Below are positions 8,207-16,318 of a stretch of DNA of 41,479 bases, piece by piece. This DNA is from Actinocrinis sp046724665 (GTDB lineage Bacteria; Actinomycetota; Actinomycetes; Streptomycetales; Catenulisporaceae), in the NCBI GenBank assembly GCA_046724665.1, contig JBKOWZ010000021.1:1-41479 (forward strand), in the 5' to 3' direction. The translations under genes and the position numbers were made by a program. Position 1 is the first letter of the stretch, and each line of letters starts with the position of its first letter. The notes under the pieces were generated by a model. The model was not told the origin of the DNA, did not search any database, and saw only the letters and a program-made list of their open reading frames with translations.

Positions 8207-9073
8207 TCAGCGGATCGGGACGACGGCCACCGGCGTCGGCGAGTGTGATAACAGGCCCTGCGCGACGTAACCAGCGCCGACCGACAGTGAGCTGCGCTTG
8301 CGATGTGCGCCGATAACCACCAGCCGCGCGTCACGCGGCGCTTCGATCAGCATCGGCACGGCGTTGCCGCGCATCGTGCTGACGCCGACCTTGACGTGAG
8401 GGTACTCCTCCCGCAGCCCCCTGATCAGCGCCTCGGCCTGCTCGGCCTGATGGCGTTCGGTGAGGTCGATGTCCTCCAGGTAGTAGCCGCCGTAGGTCAC
8501 GCGCGGCCACCAGGCACGCACCACGGTGAGCATCGCGCCGAGCGCCGACGCGGTCTGGAAGGCGAACCGGATCGGCGCTTCGGCCTGGTCCGGCTCGACG
8601 CCGAGGACGATCTCGTTGTACGGATCGGCGATCTGTGCGCCGCGCACCACGACCGCCGGGCCGTGCGCGTGCGCGGCGAGCTTGAGACTGACCGAGCCGA
8701 GCAGCAGGCCGGCGAAACCGCCGTGGCCGCGAGTGCCGGTCACCACGAGGTCTGGTTCCCCGCTCAGCGCGATCAACGTCTCCGGTGCACTCGCGTCGGA
8801 CAGTTCGCTGTCCAACGGCACGCCGGGAAACCGCTCACGCATCACGCTGACGACACGGCCGAGCAGCGCGGCACCGTCATCGCGGCGCGCTTGGGTGTAC
8901 CCGACCGCTTCGGAGTAGACGCTGGTTGCGCCGAGGTCGAGCGCGTGCACGACCAGCACCGGCACGTGCAGGTCAGCCGCCTGGCGCGCCGCCCAGAGCG
9001 CGGCGTGCAGCGCGTTGTCGGAGGAGTCGACGCCGACGACGATGCGCCGCGGCGTCAAGGGGCTCTGTGTCAT
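8207..9073 (-). CDS. tandem-domain universal stress protein
   Basis: This 288-residue protein has two Usp domains. Domain 1 (about residues 8-145) starts RRIVVGVDSSDNALHAALWAA and has a full ATP loop, GTRGHGGFAGLLLGSVS. Domain 2 (about 152-287) starts NEIVLGVEPDQAEAP, has the degenerate loop GAHRKRSSLSVGAGYVAQG and ends PVAVVPIR. The ATG at 9073 has GAGG 8 bases upstream; a GTG three codons earlier is the alternative. It lies 27 bases downstream of the Usp gene at 9101-9616 and is probably cotranscribed with it. It converges on the acetyltransferase gene with a 41-bp gap in which I see no strong hairpin. Confidence 0.92.
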   Translation of the reverse strand: MTQSPLTPRRIVVGVDSSDNALHAALWAARQAADLHVPVLVVHALDLGATSVYSEAVGYTQARRDDGAALLGRVVSVMRERFPGVPLDSELSDASAPETLIALSGEPDLVVTGTRGHGGFAGLLLGSVSLKLAAHAHGPAVVVRGAQIADPYNEIVLGVEPDQAEAPIRFAFQTASALGAMLTVVRAWWPRVTYGGYYLEDIDLTERHQAEQAEALIRGLREEYPHVKVGVSTMRGNAVPMLIEAPRDARLVVIGAHRKRSSLSVGAGYVAQGLLSHSPTPVAVVPIR

Positions 9074-9100
9074 CGCAGCCACCTCGATCGTGAAATCGGA

Positions 9101-9616
9101 TCAGATGCCCGAGTAAGGCCGGCCGTGCAACTCAGGCCGTTGTTCTTCCAGTTCCCGTAGGGGATCCCACTGGCCACGGCCGCGCCAGCGGTGCGGACGG
9201 CGCACGGCGCGCGACATCTCCGGCGCTGGGACGGCGAGCACCGGGCAGCGAGCATGCCGAATGACGGCGCGCGAGACCGAGCCGGACCAGAACGCGTGCC
9301 ACGCACCCTTGCCGCTGGCGCCGACCACGATCAGGTCCTGCGGATCGGCGGCGGCCGCGCACAGCGCTTCGCTGATCGAGAGCCAGGAGACCCGCAACTC
9401 GACCTGGACGTCGGCGGGAATCACACCGAGCGCGTCCAGGAAAGCCGTTGCCATCGCGGTGGAATCCACGCACGCGATCCCGGTGGTGCGCGTGCGCACG
9501 CCGAGCAGCGGCATCCTGCGGCGGCGCGCCTCGGCGACGGCGGCGCGGATGGCGGCCAGACCGGACAGCGAGCCGTCGACACCGACCACCACACGTGGGT
9601 GCTCGTACTCGTTCAT
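9101..9616 (-). CDS. single-domain universal stress protein
   Basis: The 171-residue protein holds one UspA domain (about residues 7-135: PRVVVGVDGSLSGLAAIRAA) with a complete G-x2-G-x9-GS loop, GASGKGAWHAFWSGSVS, so ATP binding is expected. A basic, Trp- and Glu-rich tail of about 35 residues follows. The start ATG 9616 is set by AGGAG a few bases upstream in the transcript. It is the first gene of a two-Usp operon. Upstream lies a 747-bp intergenic region with a DevR-like palindrome at 9750-9763. Confidence 0.9.
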   Translation of the reverse strand: MNEYEHPRVVVGVDGSLSGLAAIRAAVAEARRRRMPLLGVRTRTTGIACVDSTAMATAFLDALGVIPADVQVELRVSWLSISEALCAAAADPQDLIVVGASGKGAWHAFWSGSVSRAVIRHARCPVLAVPAPEMSRAVRRPHRWRGRGQWDPLRELEEQRPELHGRPYSGI

Positions 9617-9749
9617 TGTGTGGGCTCCTTGCATACTGCCGCGCCAGCCTGTGTATGGCCTTCGCGCGGATCGGCAATCTTCGATGGTTGTCTGTTTTGG
9701 CCATTGCTTTCTCACTCTTCAGTGTCACGTTGCTGTCGGATGATGGACA

Positions 9750-9763
9750 CGGTCGTACGTCCC
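9750..9763. promoter_or_regulatory. DevR-like palindrome upstream of Usp pair
   Basis: CGGTCGTACGTCCC (GGGACGTACGACCG on the minus strand) keeps the GGGAC-N4-G-N-CC form. It lies 134 bases before the Usp start at 9616, rather far for a class II activator site, so a long leader would be needed. Confidence 0.35.
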
Positions 9764-9929
9764 GCCGAGGTCAGCCGGAAGACCTTTGTGGATGGCCACC
9801 TCACGACCGCGACCCGCTACGCGATGCGTCCGAGTCGGCCGTGCTCGGCCGATTTGGCAGAGAGTCAGAAGAACGGCGTAGCCGTACTCGTGGAATGAGA
9901 TACAGGGGCGCTCGGTCGGCGGCTCGTTG

Positions 9930-9956
9930 TTAGCACTCGGCCACCCGGACTGCTAG
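9930..9956. promoter_or_regulatory. CIRCE-like palindrome
   Basis: TTAGCACTC, nine bases, then GACTGCTAG. The HrcA operator CIRCE is TTAGCACTC-N9-GAGTGCTAA, so the left arm is exact, the spacing exact, and the right arm has two mismatches. No groES, groEL, dnaK or hrcA lies nearby; the next gene on this strand starts at 10364. Confidence 0.35.
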
Positions 9957-10363
9957 AGTTCCGGTATGCGGACGTCCCCGCTACAAGCAGGGACGGGACA
10001 CTTCGCGGCGACGTTTGCCGCTCCGGGGTTCGCGAAGCTTACTCGGGAGTAACCCCTCTATCGAGACAGCCTGAATACTGACTGTGGTTGAGGGCCTGTC
10101 TAACCCTTTGTTCCACAAGATGTAGCAGAGGAATCCATGCGAGCCTCCACACCTAGTAGTCCGTAAGTGCGGGACTGTCGGTGGTCGCGGCTACCATGGC
10201 GACAATTAACCGAAAGACCCCGGCTCATCGGGTGTCTAGACCGAGAACCAGGGCCTTTCTTGCGTTTGGGACGCGCAGTAACCCTACAGTGCGGCGGAAT
10301 GATCCCGCCACATCCTCTCGGCAGACGCCCTGTGTTGTTCAGGGCCAAGACGTGAGGATATAT

Positions 10364-11236
10364 ATGTCTCAGGATGTCATCGACATTCCGGCCACACCTG
10401 CTGCTGAGCAGGTCGGCGCACTGCGTGAATTGCGCGTGCTGGCCGGATGGCTCTCGCCGGAGGAAGCTGTTCCGACGCTGCTGAGCTACCCGGGAGCGGC
10501 ACCCGAGGAGGCGCACGCCACGGCGGCCAAGCACGCGGCGCTCCGCGCTGCCGTGATCGCTCGCGGGGCCGCTGCGCTGGAGTCCCCGATCGTGTCTGGA
10601 GATCGGACCTTTCTCGATGCGGTGGCGAGCCGCCCGGAGGTGCACGCTGCCTTCTCGCCGCGTCCGATCCGCATCGAGTGGGTCGATCTGACCCGTGTCA
10701 TCGCTGTCCAGAAGCTCGTGTTCACCGACGGCATGGACGACAGGGTCGCCGCCGCAGCCACTAACGAGTCCGCTCTGGTGGAGCTCTGCCTGCCCTCGCA
10801 GCCGGCGATGTCCCCGGTCACCGTCTCGCAGGACAACGACGGGCGCGGCTTCACGTTCAGCTCGACGGATCCGAACCTGCGCCTCCACGGGGCTCAGGTG
10901 GTCGACGGTGCGGTGACCTTCATCGTCGGGACGGGATCTCCGTTCCTCTCGGTGGCGAGTTACCAGGGGTACCACTACCTGCAGAACGGATATCACCGCA
11001 CGGCGGGCCTGCTGCGGCGCGGATTGACGGTGGTGCCGGCAGTCGTCGTGGAGAACTCGGCTTACGACTTCCCCGGTGGCCGTGGAGCCCCGCAGTTCGG
11101 ACCCGAGATCCTCGCTGCGGCCGTGCCTCCGCTGCTCACTGACTACTGGGATGAAACGGTGGCGGCGGGCTCGTTCCGGTCGTACGCGAGTAAGAATCTG
11201 CGCGTGCGGGCTGAGGAGTTCATGACGCCGCGCTGA
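10364..11236 (+). CDS. protein of unknown function, ParB-like motif
   Basis: I do not recognise this 290-residue protein. The N-terminal 80 residues are Ala-rich and helical (LRELRVLAGWLSPEEAVPTLL). The central part is mixed with short beta-like segments (RIEWVDLTRVIAVQKLVF, GAVTFIVGTGSP). Near residue 210-235 is YQGYHYLQNGYHRTAGLLRRGLTVVPAVVV, recalling the D-G-x-H-R-x-x-A loop of ParB/sulfiredoxin-like folds, with NGYHR in place of DGHHR; this is only a resemblance. GAGG lies 6 bases before ATG 10364. The frame is open upstream to 10181, but that extension has no family character. No signal peptide or membrane helix is seen. It converges on hypE and shares its terminator. Confidence 0.75.
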   Translation: MSQDVIDIPATPAAEQVGALRELRVLAGWLSPEEAVPTLLSYPGAAPEEAHATAAKHAALRAAVIARGAAALESPIVSGDRTFLDAVASRPEVHAAFSPRPIRIEWVDLTRVIAVQKLVFTDGMDDRVAAAATNESALVELCLPSQPAMSPVTVSQDNDGRGFTFSSTDPNLRLHGAQVVDGAVTFIVGTGSPFLSVASYQGYHYLQNGYHRTAGLLRRGLTVVPAVVVENSAYDFPGGRGAPQFGPEILAAAVPPLLTDYWDETVAAGSFRSYASKNLRVRAEEFMTPR

Positions 11237-11275
11237 TCGACCGCTCAGGGCCGATTAGCGACCAGAAGCAGCAAA

Positions 11276-11305
11276 GGTGCCGGGCGGGTGCTCCTGCCCG
11301 GCACC
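11276..11305. terminator. bidirectional hairpin between unknown gene and hypE
   Basis: GGTGCCGGGC (11276-11285) pairs perfectly with GCCCGGCACC (11296-11305). The stem extends inward by three more pairs, one G-U, leaving a TGCT loop. There is no U tract, as is common in actinobacteria. It lies between convergent stops at 11236 and 11310 and can serve both transcripts. Confidence 0.75.
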
Positions 11306-11309
11306 AGCG

Positions 11310-12401
11310 CTAGCAGATGCGGGGTAGTTGTTCGCCGACGAGCATGTCGATGATGCGGTAGGCGCCGACGAGCGTGTGGAGCGCGACGCGACCGGGGTGG
11401 TGGGCGATGACTGTGCCGATGCGTACGGCCTGTGCGCCTTCCGGGCGGGCGCGCATCGCGGCGAGTACGGCGTCGGCGTGTACCGGGTGGACGAAGGCCA
11501 CGGCGCAGCCCTCGTTGGCCACGTGCAGGGGGTCGAGGCCGAGTAGGTCGCAGGCTGCTGCGACGACCGGCGGGATCGGGATCGCGTTTTCCTCGATCAG
11601 GATGCCGACGTCCGAGGACTGCGCGAGTTCGTTGAGGGCGGAGGCGAGGCCGCCTCGGGTCGGGTCGCGTAGGGCGTGCAGGTTGGGACCGGCCGTGTCG
11701 AGCATGGCTTGGACGAGGCGGTGCAGCGGCCTGGTGTCCGAGTGCAGCTCGGGGTCGGCGTCGAAGCCGAGGTCTTCGCGTGCGGCCAGCACGGTGACGC
11801 CGTGCAGGCCGATGGGACCGGAGAGCAGGACGGCGTCGCCGAGCTGGATCGCGGTGGCGGCGCAGCGGGCCCGCGGCGAGCGGCGGCCGAATCCGGTGGT
11901 GGTGATGAACAGTTTGTCCGCGCCGCCGCGTCCGACGACCTTGGTGTCCCCGGTGACGACGGGCACGTCGGCCGCCTCGGCGGCCTTTCCGATCGATGTG
12001 ACGATGCGGCGCAGGTCGGCCAGCGGGAAGCCTTCTTCGATGATGAGCGCTATGGCGAGGGCGAGGGGTTGTGCGCCGCGCATCGCCAGGTCGTTGATCG
12101 TTCCGTGTACGGCGAGGGTGCCGATGTCGCCGCCGGGGAACTCGAGGGGATCGACGACGTACGAGTCCGTGGTCAGCACGGCGTTGGCGGCTTCGGTGGG
12201 TGTCGCGAGCGGGCCGAGGTCGATGATCGCGGCGTCGTCGAGGCAGATTTCCGCCGCTGCGGCGCCGAGGGCGGGCACGATGAGGTCGCGCAGCAGTTGG
12301 GCGGAGAGCTGGCCGCCGGAGCCGTGGCCGAGCAGCACGCGTTCGTGTTCGGCGTGTGGCAGCGGGCAGGTGGCCTGGACGGGGTCGTTGATGACTGACA
12401 T
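11310..12401 (-). CDS. hypE: hydrogenase maturation protein HypE (carbamoyl dehydratase)
   Basis: HypE dehydrates the carbamoyl group passed to its C-terminal cysteine by HypF, making the thiocyanate that becomes the cyanide ligands of the [NiFe] iron. The 363-residue protein has the PurM/AIRS fold motifs LGHGSGGQLS, DDAAIIDLG, TDSYVVDPLEFPGGDIG, NDLAMRGA and VVTGDTKVV, and ends exactly in PRIC, the modifiable C-terminal Cys. Length is normal. It is last in the hypFCDE series, 10 bases after hypD, and is followed by the hairpin at 11276-11305. Confidence 0.97.
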   Translation of the reverse strand: MSVINDPVQATCPLPHAEHERVLLGHGSGGQLSAQLLRDLIVPALGAAAAEICLDDAAIIDLGPLATPTEAANAVLTTDSYVVDPLEFPGGDIGTLAVHGTINDLAMRGAQPLALAIALIIEEGFPLADLRRIVTSIGKAAEAADVPVVTGDTKVVGRGGADKLFITTTGFGRRSPRARCAATAIQLGDAVLLSGPIGLHGVTVLAAREDLGFDADPELHSDTRPLHRLVQAMLDTAGPNLHALRDPTRGGLASALNELAQSSDVGILIEENAIPIPPVVAAACDLLGLDPLHVANEGCAVAFVHPVHADAVLAAMRARPEGAQAVRIGTVIAHHPGRVALHTLVGAYRIIDMLVGEQLPRIC

Positions 12402-12411
12402 GGTGCCTCCT

Positions 12412-13548
12412 TCACCTGCGATTCAGGGTGCTGGTCAGGTCGGCCGCGGCGGGCTCGGTGGATGGCTTGCGTCCTGCGGTGTAGTAGGCGGCGCAGGTGC
12501 CCTCGCCGGACACCATCGGCGCACCGAGCGGTCTGCGCGGGGTGCAGTCCGTGCCGTATGCGGCGCAGTCGGTCGGCAGCGAGCGGCCGGTGAGGATGCG
12601 TCCGGCGATGCAGCGCGGTTCCTCGATCGCGTGGACGTCCCCGGTGCCGAAGCGTCGTTCGGCGTCGAAGGGTGCGTACGCGTCGGCCAGTGTCAGTCCG
12701 CTGGCTGGGATCTGCCCGATGCCGCGCCAGGTGCGGTCGGTGAGCCGGAAGACGCGGCGGATCGCGTCCTGCGCGGTCGTGTTGCCGGTGCGGCGCACGG
12801 CGCGGGCGTACTGGTTCTCGACCTCGGCGCGGCCTTCCTCCAGCTGCCGCACGGCCATGAGGATGCCTTCGAGCAGGTCCAAGGGTTCGAAGCCGGTGAC
12901 CACGATGGGCACCCGGTACTTCGCGGCCAGCGGCGCGTACTCGGTCCAGCCCATCACCGCGCACACGTGCCCAGCCGCGAGAAATGCCTGCACCTCGCAG
13001 TCCTCGGATTCCAGGATCGCGGTCATCGCCGGCGGCACCAGCACGTGGCTGACCAGCACCGAGAAGTTCAGCAGCCCGAGGCGCTCGGCGACCAGGACGG
13101 CGCCGGCGTTGGCGGGGGCGGTGGTCTCGAAGCCGATGGCGAAGAAGACGACCTGCCGGTCGGGGTTGTCCTGCGCGAGGCACACCGCGTCCATCGGCGA
13201 ATAGACGACCCGCACGTCGGCCCCTGCCGCGCGCAGTTGCGCGAGCGACGTGATCGAGCCGGGCACCCGCAGCATGTCGCCGAACGACGCGAAGATCACC
13301 TCGGGGCGGGCCGCGATCGCCAGGGCCTTGTCGATGGTTTCAAGCGGGGTGACGCAGACAGGGCAGCCCGGTCCGTGGATCATCCGGATTCCGGCGGGCA
13401 GCAGTTCGTCGATGCCCTGGCGCACCAGGGTGTGGGTCTGGCCGCCGCAGACCTCCATGATCCGCCACGGCTGCGTGGCCACGGCGCGGACCTCGGCCAG
13501 CAGCCGCTTCGCCAGCGCCGGGTCGCGGTACTCGTCAAGATACTTCAT
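12412..13548 (-). CDS. hypD: hydrogenase maturation protein HypD
   Basis: HypD is the [4Fe-4S] scaffold on which, with HypC, the Fe(CN)2CO unit is assembled. The 378-residue protein shows EVCGGQTHTLVRQG, HGPGCPVCVTP, GFETTAPANAG and the C-terminal cluster-binding region with cysteines at CIAGRILTG, CAAYGTDCTPR and GTCAAYY. Length is typical. Its ATG overlaps the hypC stop (ATGA at 13545-13548), so the two partner proteins are translationally coupled. Confidence 0.97.
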   Translation of the reverse strand: MKYLDEYRDPALAKRLLAEVRAVATQPWRIMEVCGGQTHTLVRQGIDELLPAGIRMIHGPGCPVCVTPLETIDKALAIAARPEVIFASFGDMLRVPGSITSLAQLRAAGADVRVVYSPMDAVCLAQDNPDRQVVFFAIGFETTAPANAGAVLVAERLGLLNFSVLVSHVLVPPAMTAILESEDCEVQAFLAAGHVCAVMGWTEYAPLAAKYRVPIVVTGFEPLDLLEGILMAVRQLEEGRAEVENQYARAVRRTGNTTAQDAIRRVFRLTDRTWRGIGQIPASGLTLADAYAPFDAERRFGTGDVHAIEEPRCIAGRILTGRSLPTDCAAYGTDCTPRRPLGAPMVSGEGTCAAYYTAGRKPSTEPAAADLTSTLNRR

Positions 13549-13802
13549 CGCAGCGGCTCCCCGAGTTCCTGGGCGACCTGGTCGCCCATCGCGCGCAGCA
13601 CGTCCAGCGTGCGCAGCGCTTCGGCTTCATCGACCCGGGCGATGGCGAATCCGACGTGCACGATCACGTACTCGCCGGTCGCCGCCTGCGGGATGTAAGC
13701 GAGGCAGGCCTCCTTGCGTACGCCGCCGTAGTCGACCAGCGCGGTCGCGAACGGGTCGGTGTCGCGGATCTGCACGATCTTTCCGGGAATGCCCAGGCAC
13801 AT
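13545..13802 (-). CDS. hypC: hydrogenase assembly chaperone HypC
   Basis: An 85-residue chaperone beginning MCLGIPGKIVQI, with the essential Cys2 that carries the Fe(CN)2CO unit, and the OB-like core VDYGGVRKEACLAYIPQA and EYVIVHVGFAIARVD. The start is fixed by the family's invariant N-terminus; the frame is open further upstream but antisense to hypF's end. It lies 5 bases after hypF and overlaps hypD by 4 bases. Confidence 0.97.
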   Translation of the reverse strand: MCLGIPGKIVQIRDTDPFATALVDYGGVRKEACLAYIPQAATGEYVIVHVGFAIARVDEAEALRTLDVLRAMGDQVAQELGEPLR

Positions 13803-13807
13803 GCCGC

Positions 13808-16318
13808 TCACCGGTCCTGAAGCCTGGCCGCGGCGACGGCGGCCTGTCCGTAGCTGATCCCGCCGTCGTTGCAGGGGACTCGCTGGTTGATGAAGACATC
13901 GAAGCCCGATGCTTCGAGTCCTGAGATGGCGGTCGCGGCGAGCCTGCGGTTCTGCCACACGCCGCCGGACAGGCAGACCGGCTTCGCGCCGACGACGCGC
14001 GCCGCGCATTTGACGAGCGCCATGGTCACCTCGGCGATCGTCTCGTGAAAGCCCGCCGCGAGCCGCGAGACCGGCACTTGCGCGGCGACGCCGTCGAGCA
14101 GCGCGGCCAGCGTCGGGCGCGGGTCGTAGACCCACAGTCCGTCGGCGCGGGTAAGCCGCCAGGGAAGTGCTGGCGCGCAGACGCCGGCCGCCGCGTTCTC
14201 CAATGCGATGGCCGCTTCGCCCTCGAAGCTGACCGGGCCCCCCGGGCGCAGCGCCTCGGGCAGGCCGAGGATCGCGGCGGCAGCGTCGAACAGCCGTCCC
14301 GCGCTCGAGGCGGCCGGGCTGTTGATCCGCCGCGCGATCATCCGCAGAAGGGTGGACACTTCGGGGGGATCGAGCCGGTCGGTGAAGCGGCGCACCGCGT
14401 CCGGGTCGAATGTCACGGCCTTCCCGTCACGGTGCGAGTTCGCGTCCGGGCTGTCGAGCGTTTCCAGCCCGGCGAGGTAGCCAAGCGCCATCCGTGCCGG
14501 ACGCAGCACCGCTGCCGCGCCACCTGGCAGCGGGGCGCGGGCGAACCGGCCGAGGCGGGTGTAGCCGCTCAGGTTGGCGACCATGACTTCGCCGCCCCAC
14601 AGCGTGCCGTCGTCGCCGAGCCCGAGTCCGTCGTACGCGACGCCGATCACGTCCTCGAGCCCGTGCTCGGCGGCGCACGACGCGATGTGCGCGTGGTGGT
14701 GCTGGACGGTGATCCGCCGGTCCTCCGGGAAGCGCGCGGCGTACTGCGTCGAGAGGTAGCCGGGGTGCAGATCGCAGGCTACGTACTCGGGCGCGATCCC
14801 GTGCAGGCGGCTCAGCCGCGCCAGACTGCGGGTGAACGCGTCGTGCGTCGCCGCGTCTTCGAGGTCTCCGATATGTGCGCTGGTGATGGCCGTGGCGCGG
14901 TGCGCGAGCGTGAAGGTGTGCTTGAGCTGCGCGCCTACCGCCAGCAGCGGACGGCGCGCGGGAACCGACAGCGGTAGGGGCGCCGGGGCGTAACCGCGGG
15001 CGCGGCGCACGATGGTCGGCCGGTCGGCGATGATCGCGGTCACCGAGTCGTCGTAGCGGGCCAGGATCGGCCGGTCGTGCGCGCAGACGCCGTCCGCGAC
15101 CGAGCGCAGCCGCTGCCACGCGGTCTCGTCGTCGATGACGATCGGCTCGCCGCCGAGGTTGCCGCTGGTCACCACCAGCGGACGGTCGAGCGCGCGCAGC
15201 AGCAGGTGGTGCAGCGGCGTGGTCGGCAGGAACAGCCCCAGCGTGGGGCTCTCGCAGCGCACCGAGGCGGCGATCGGCGCCCGGCCTTGCGGCAAGCGCG
15301 GCTCGGCCAGCACGATCGGGCGTACCGGGCCCGTCATCACTCGGTGCTCGGCTGCGCCCAGCGGCGCGTAGCGGACCGCCGTGCGGATGTCGGCGACCAT
15401 CACGGCCAGCGGCTTGCTCGGCCGGTGCTTGCGCTTGCGCAACAGCGCGACCGCGCCTTCGTTCGTCGCGTCGCAGACGAACTGGTAGCCGCCGAGCCCC
15501 TTCAGCGCGATGATGTCGCCCGCCGCCACGCACGCGATCGCGGCGCTCAGCGCGCTCTCGCCCACGGCTTCCTCGCCCGGCGCGGTGTTCGCGCCATCGC
15601 GCCAGGTAAGCTGCGGGCCGCAGTCGGGGCAGGCGACCGGCTCGGCGTGGAAGCGGCGGTTCGCCGGGTCGCGGTACTCGGCCGCACATGCGTCGCAGAG
15701 CTCGAATCCGGCCATCGCGGTGCGATGCCGGTCGTAGGGCAGGCCGTCGATGATGGTGGCGCGCGGGCCACAGTCTACGCAGTTGATGAACGGGTACCGG
15801 TAGCGCCGGTCGTCCGGGTCGAAGAGTTCTGCCAGGCACGCGTCGCAGATCGCCGCGTCCGGTGGGACGTCGCGGTGCGCGGGTGTCGGCTCACCGCTGC
15901 CGGTCCCGGCGCTGCCGCCGCCCTGCTCGGCCTCGCACGCCGACGACTCCTCGATGACGAACCCCGCCGCAATACCCCCGACCCGCGCGGGCAGCTGCAC
16001 CAGCGCGGTGATCACGGCCAGCGGCGGGGCCTCAGCGCGCAGCCGCGCCTCGAAAGCGTCGAGCGTCGCCGGGCGGCCTTCCGCGTCGATCAGCACCGTG
16101 CCGCCGGTGTTGCGCACGCGGCCGCTGAGCGCCAACTCGGTCGCCAGCCGGTGGACGAAGGGCCGGAAGCCGACGCCCTGCACGGTGCCGCGCACCTCCC
16201 AGCGCCGCCGCTCGTGGCCGGGGCGCGGTGTCGGCGCGTCGTCGTCGCGGCGGCCTGTGCACCCCTGCGCCGGGTGGCCGTAGTGGGCGTGCGGCAGATG
16301 CGGCGGCGTAACGGTCAT
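13808..16318 (-). CDS. hypF: carbamoyltransferase HypF
   Basis: HypF turns carbamoyl phosphate and ATP into carbamoyl adenylate and transfers the carbamoyl group to HypE. The 836-residue protein has all four modules in order: N-terminal acylphosphatase domain (GTVQGVGFRPFVHRLA, about residues 42-130), two zinc-finger units with C-x2-C pairs (CDACLAELFD, CVDCGPRAT, CDACAAEY, CPDCGPQ), a YrdC-like domain (ALKGLGGYQFVCDA) and a Kae1-like domain with the metal motif VQHHHAHIASCAAEHG and AYDGLGLGDDG. A Pro/His-rich leader of about 35 residues precedes the first domain. The ATG overlaps the stop of the protease gene (ATGA). A DevR-like 14-mer lies 59 bases before the start, inside the protease gene. 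Confidence 0.96.
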   Translation of the reverse strand: MTVTPPHLPHAHYGHPAQGCTGRRDDDAPTPRPGHERRRWEVRGTVQGVGFRPFVHRLATELALSGRVRNTGGTVLIDAEGRPATLDAFEARLRAEAPPLAVITALVQLPARVGGIAAGFVIEESSACEAEQGGGSAGTGSGEPTPAHRDVPPDAAICDACLAELFDPDDRRYRYPFINCVDCGPRATIIDGLPYDRHRTAMAGFELCDACAAEYRDPANRRFHAEPVACPDCGPQLTWRDGANTAPGEEAVGESALSAAIACVAAGDIIALKGLGGYQFVCDATNEGAVALLRKRKHRPSKPLAVMVADIRTAVRYAPLGAAEHRVMTGPVRPIVLAEPRLPQGRAPIAASVRCESPTLGLFLPTTPLHHLLLRALDRPLVVTSGNLGGEPIVIDDETAWQRLRSVADGVCAHDRPILARYDDSVTAIIADRPTIVRRARGYAPAPLPLSVPARRPLLAVGAQLKHTFTLAHRATAITSAHIGDLEDAATHDAFTRSLARLSRLHGIAPEYVACDLHPGYLSTQYAARFPEDRRITVQHHHAHIASCAAEHGLEDVIGVAYDGLGLGDDGTLWGGEVMVANLSGYTRLGRFARAPLPGGAAAVLRPARMALGYLAGLETLDSPDANSHRDGKAVTFDPDAVRRFTDRLDPPEVSTLLRMIARRINSPAASSAGRLFDAAAAILGLPEALRPGGPVSFEGEAAIALENAAAGVCAPALPWRLTRADGLWVYDPRPTLAALLDGVAAQVPVSRLAAGFHETIAEVTMALVKCAARVVGAKPVCLSGGVWQNRRLAATAISGLEASGFDVFINQRVPCNDGGISYGQAAVAAARLQDR

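Larger units (their letters stand above)
9617..10363. other. 747-bp divergent intergenic region
   Basis: No convincing gene lies here. It separates two divergent genes and holds a DevR-like box (9750-9763), a CIRCE-like palindrome (9930-9956), and near 10213-10260 a possible leader hairpin with AAAGACCC opposing GGGCCTTT. An ATG at 9966 opens a 28-codon frame without a ribosome site and is not supported as a gene. Confidence 0.6.

Noticed and set aside
9966..10052. 28-codon frame after the CIRCE-like site
   Set aside because: No ribosome site and no recognisable peptide; too short to support.
10205..10270. Possible riboswitch or attenuator leader
   Set aside because: Only short imperfect pairing (AAAGACCC with GGGCCTTT) is visible and no known riboswitch core is present.
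10181..10363. N-terminal extension of the unknown gene from ATG 10181
   Set aside because: The sequence is Arg/Thr/Pro-rich without protein character, while ATG 10364 has a good ribosome site.
11374..13698. Plus-strand open frame of 774 codons over hypE-hypD
   Set aside because: It is antisense to clear hypE, hypD and hypC, is rich in Arg/Ser/Ala shadow composition and has no family features.
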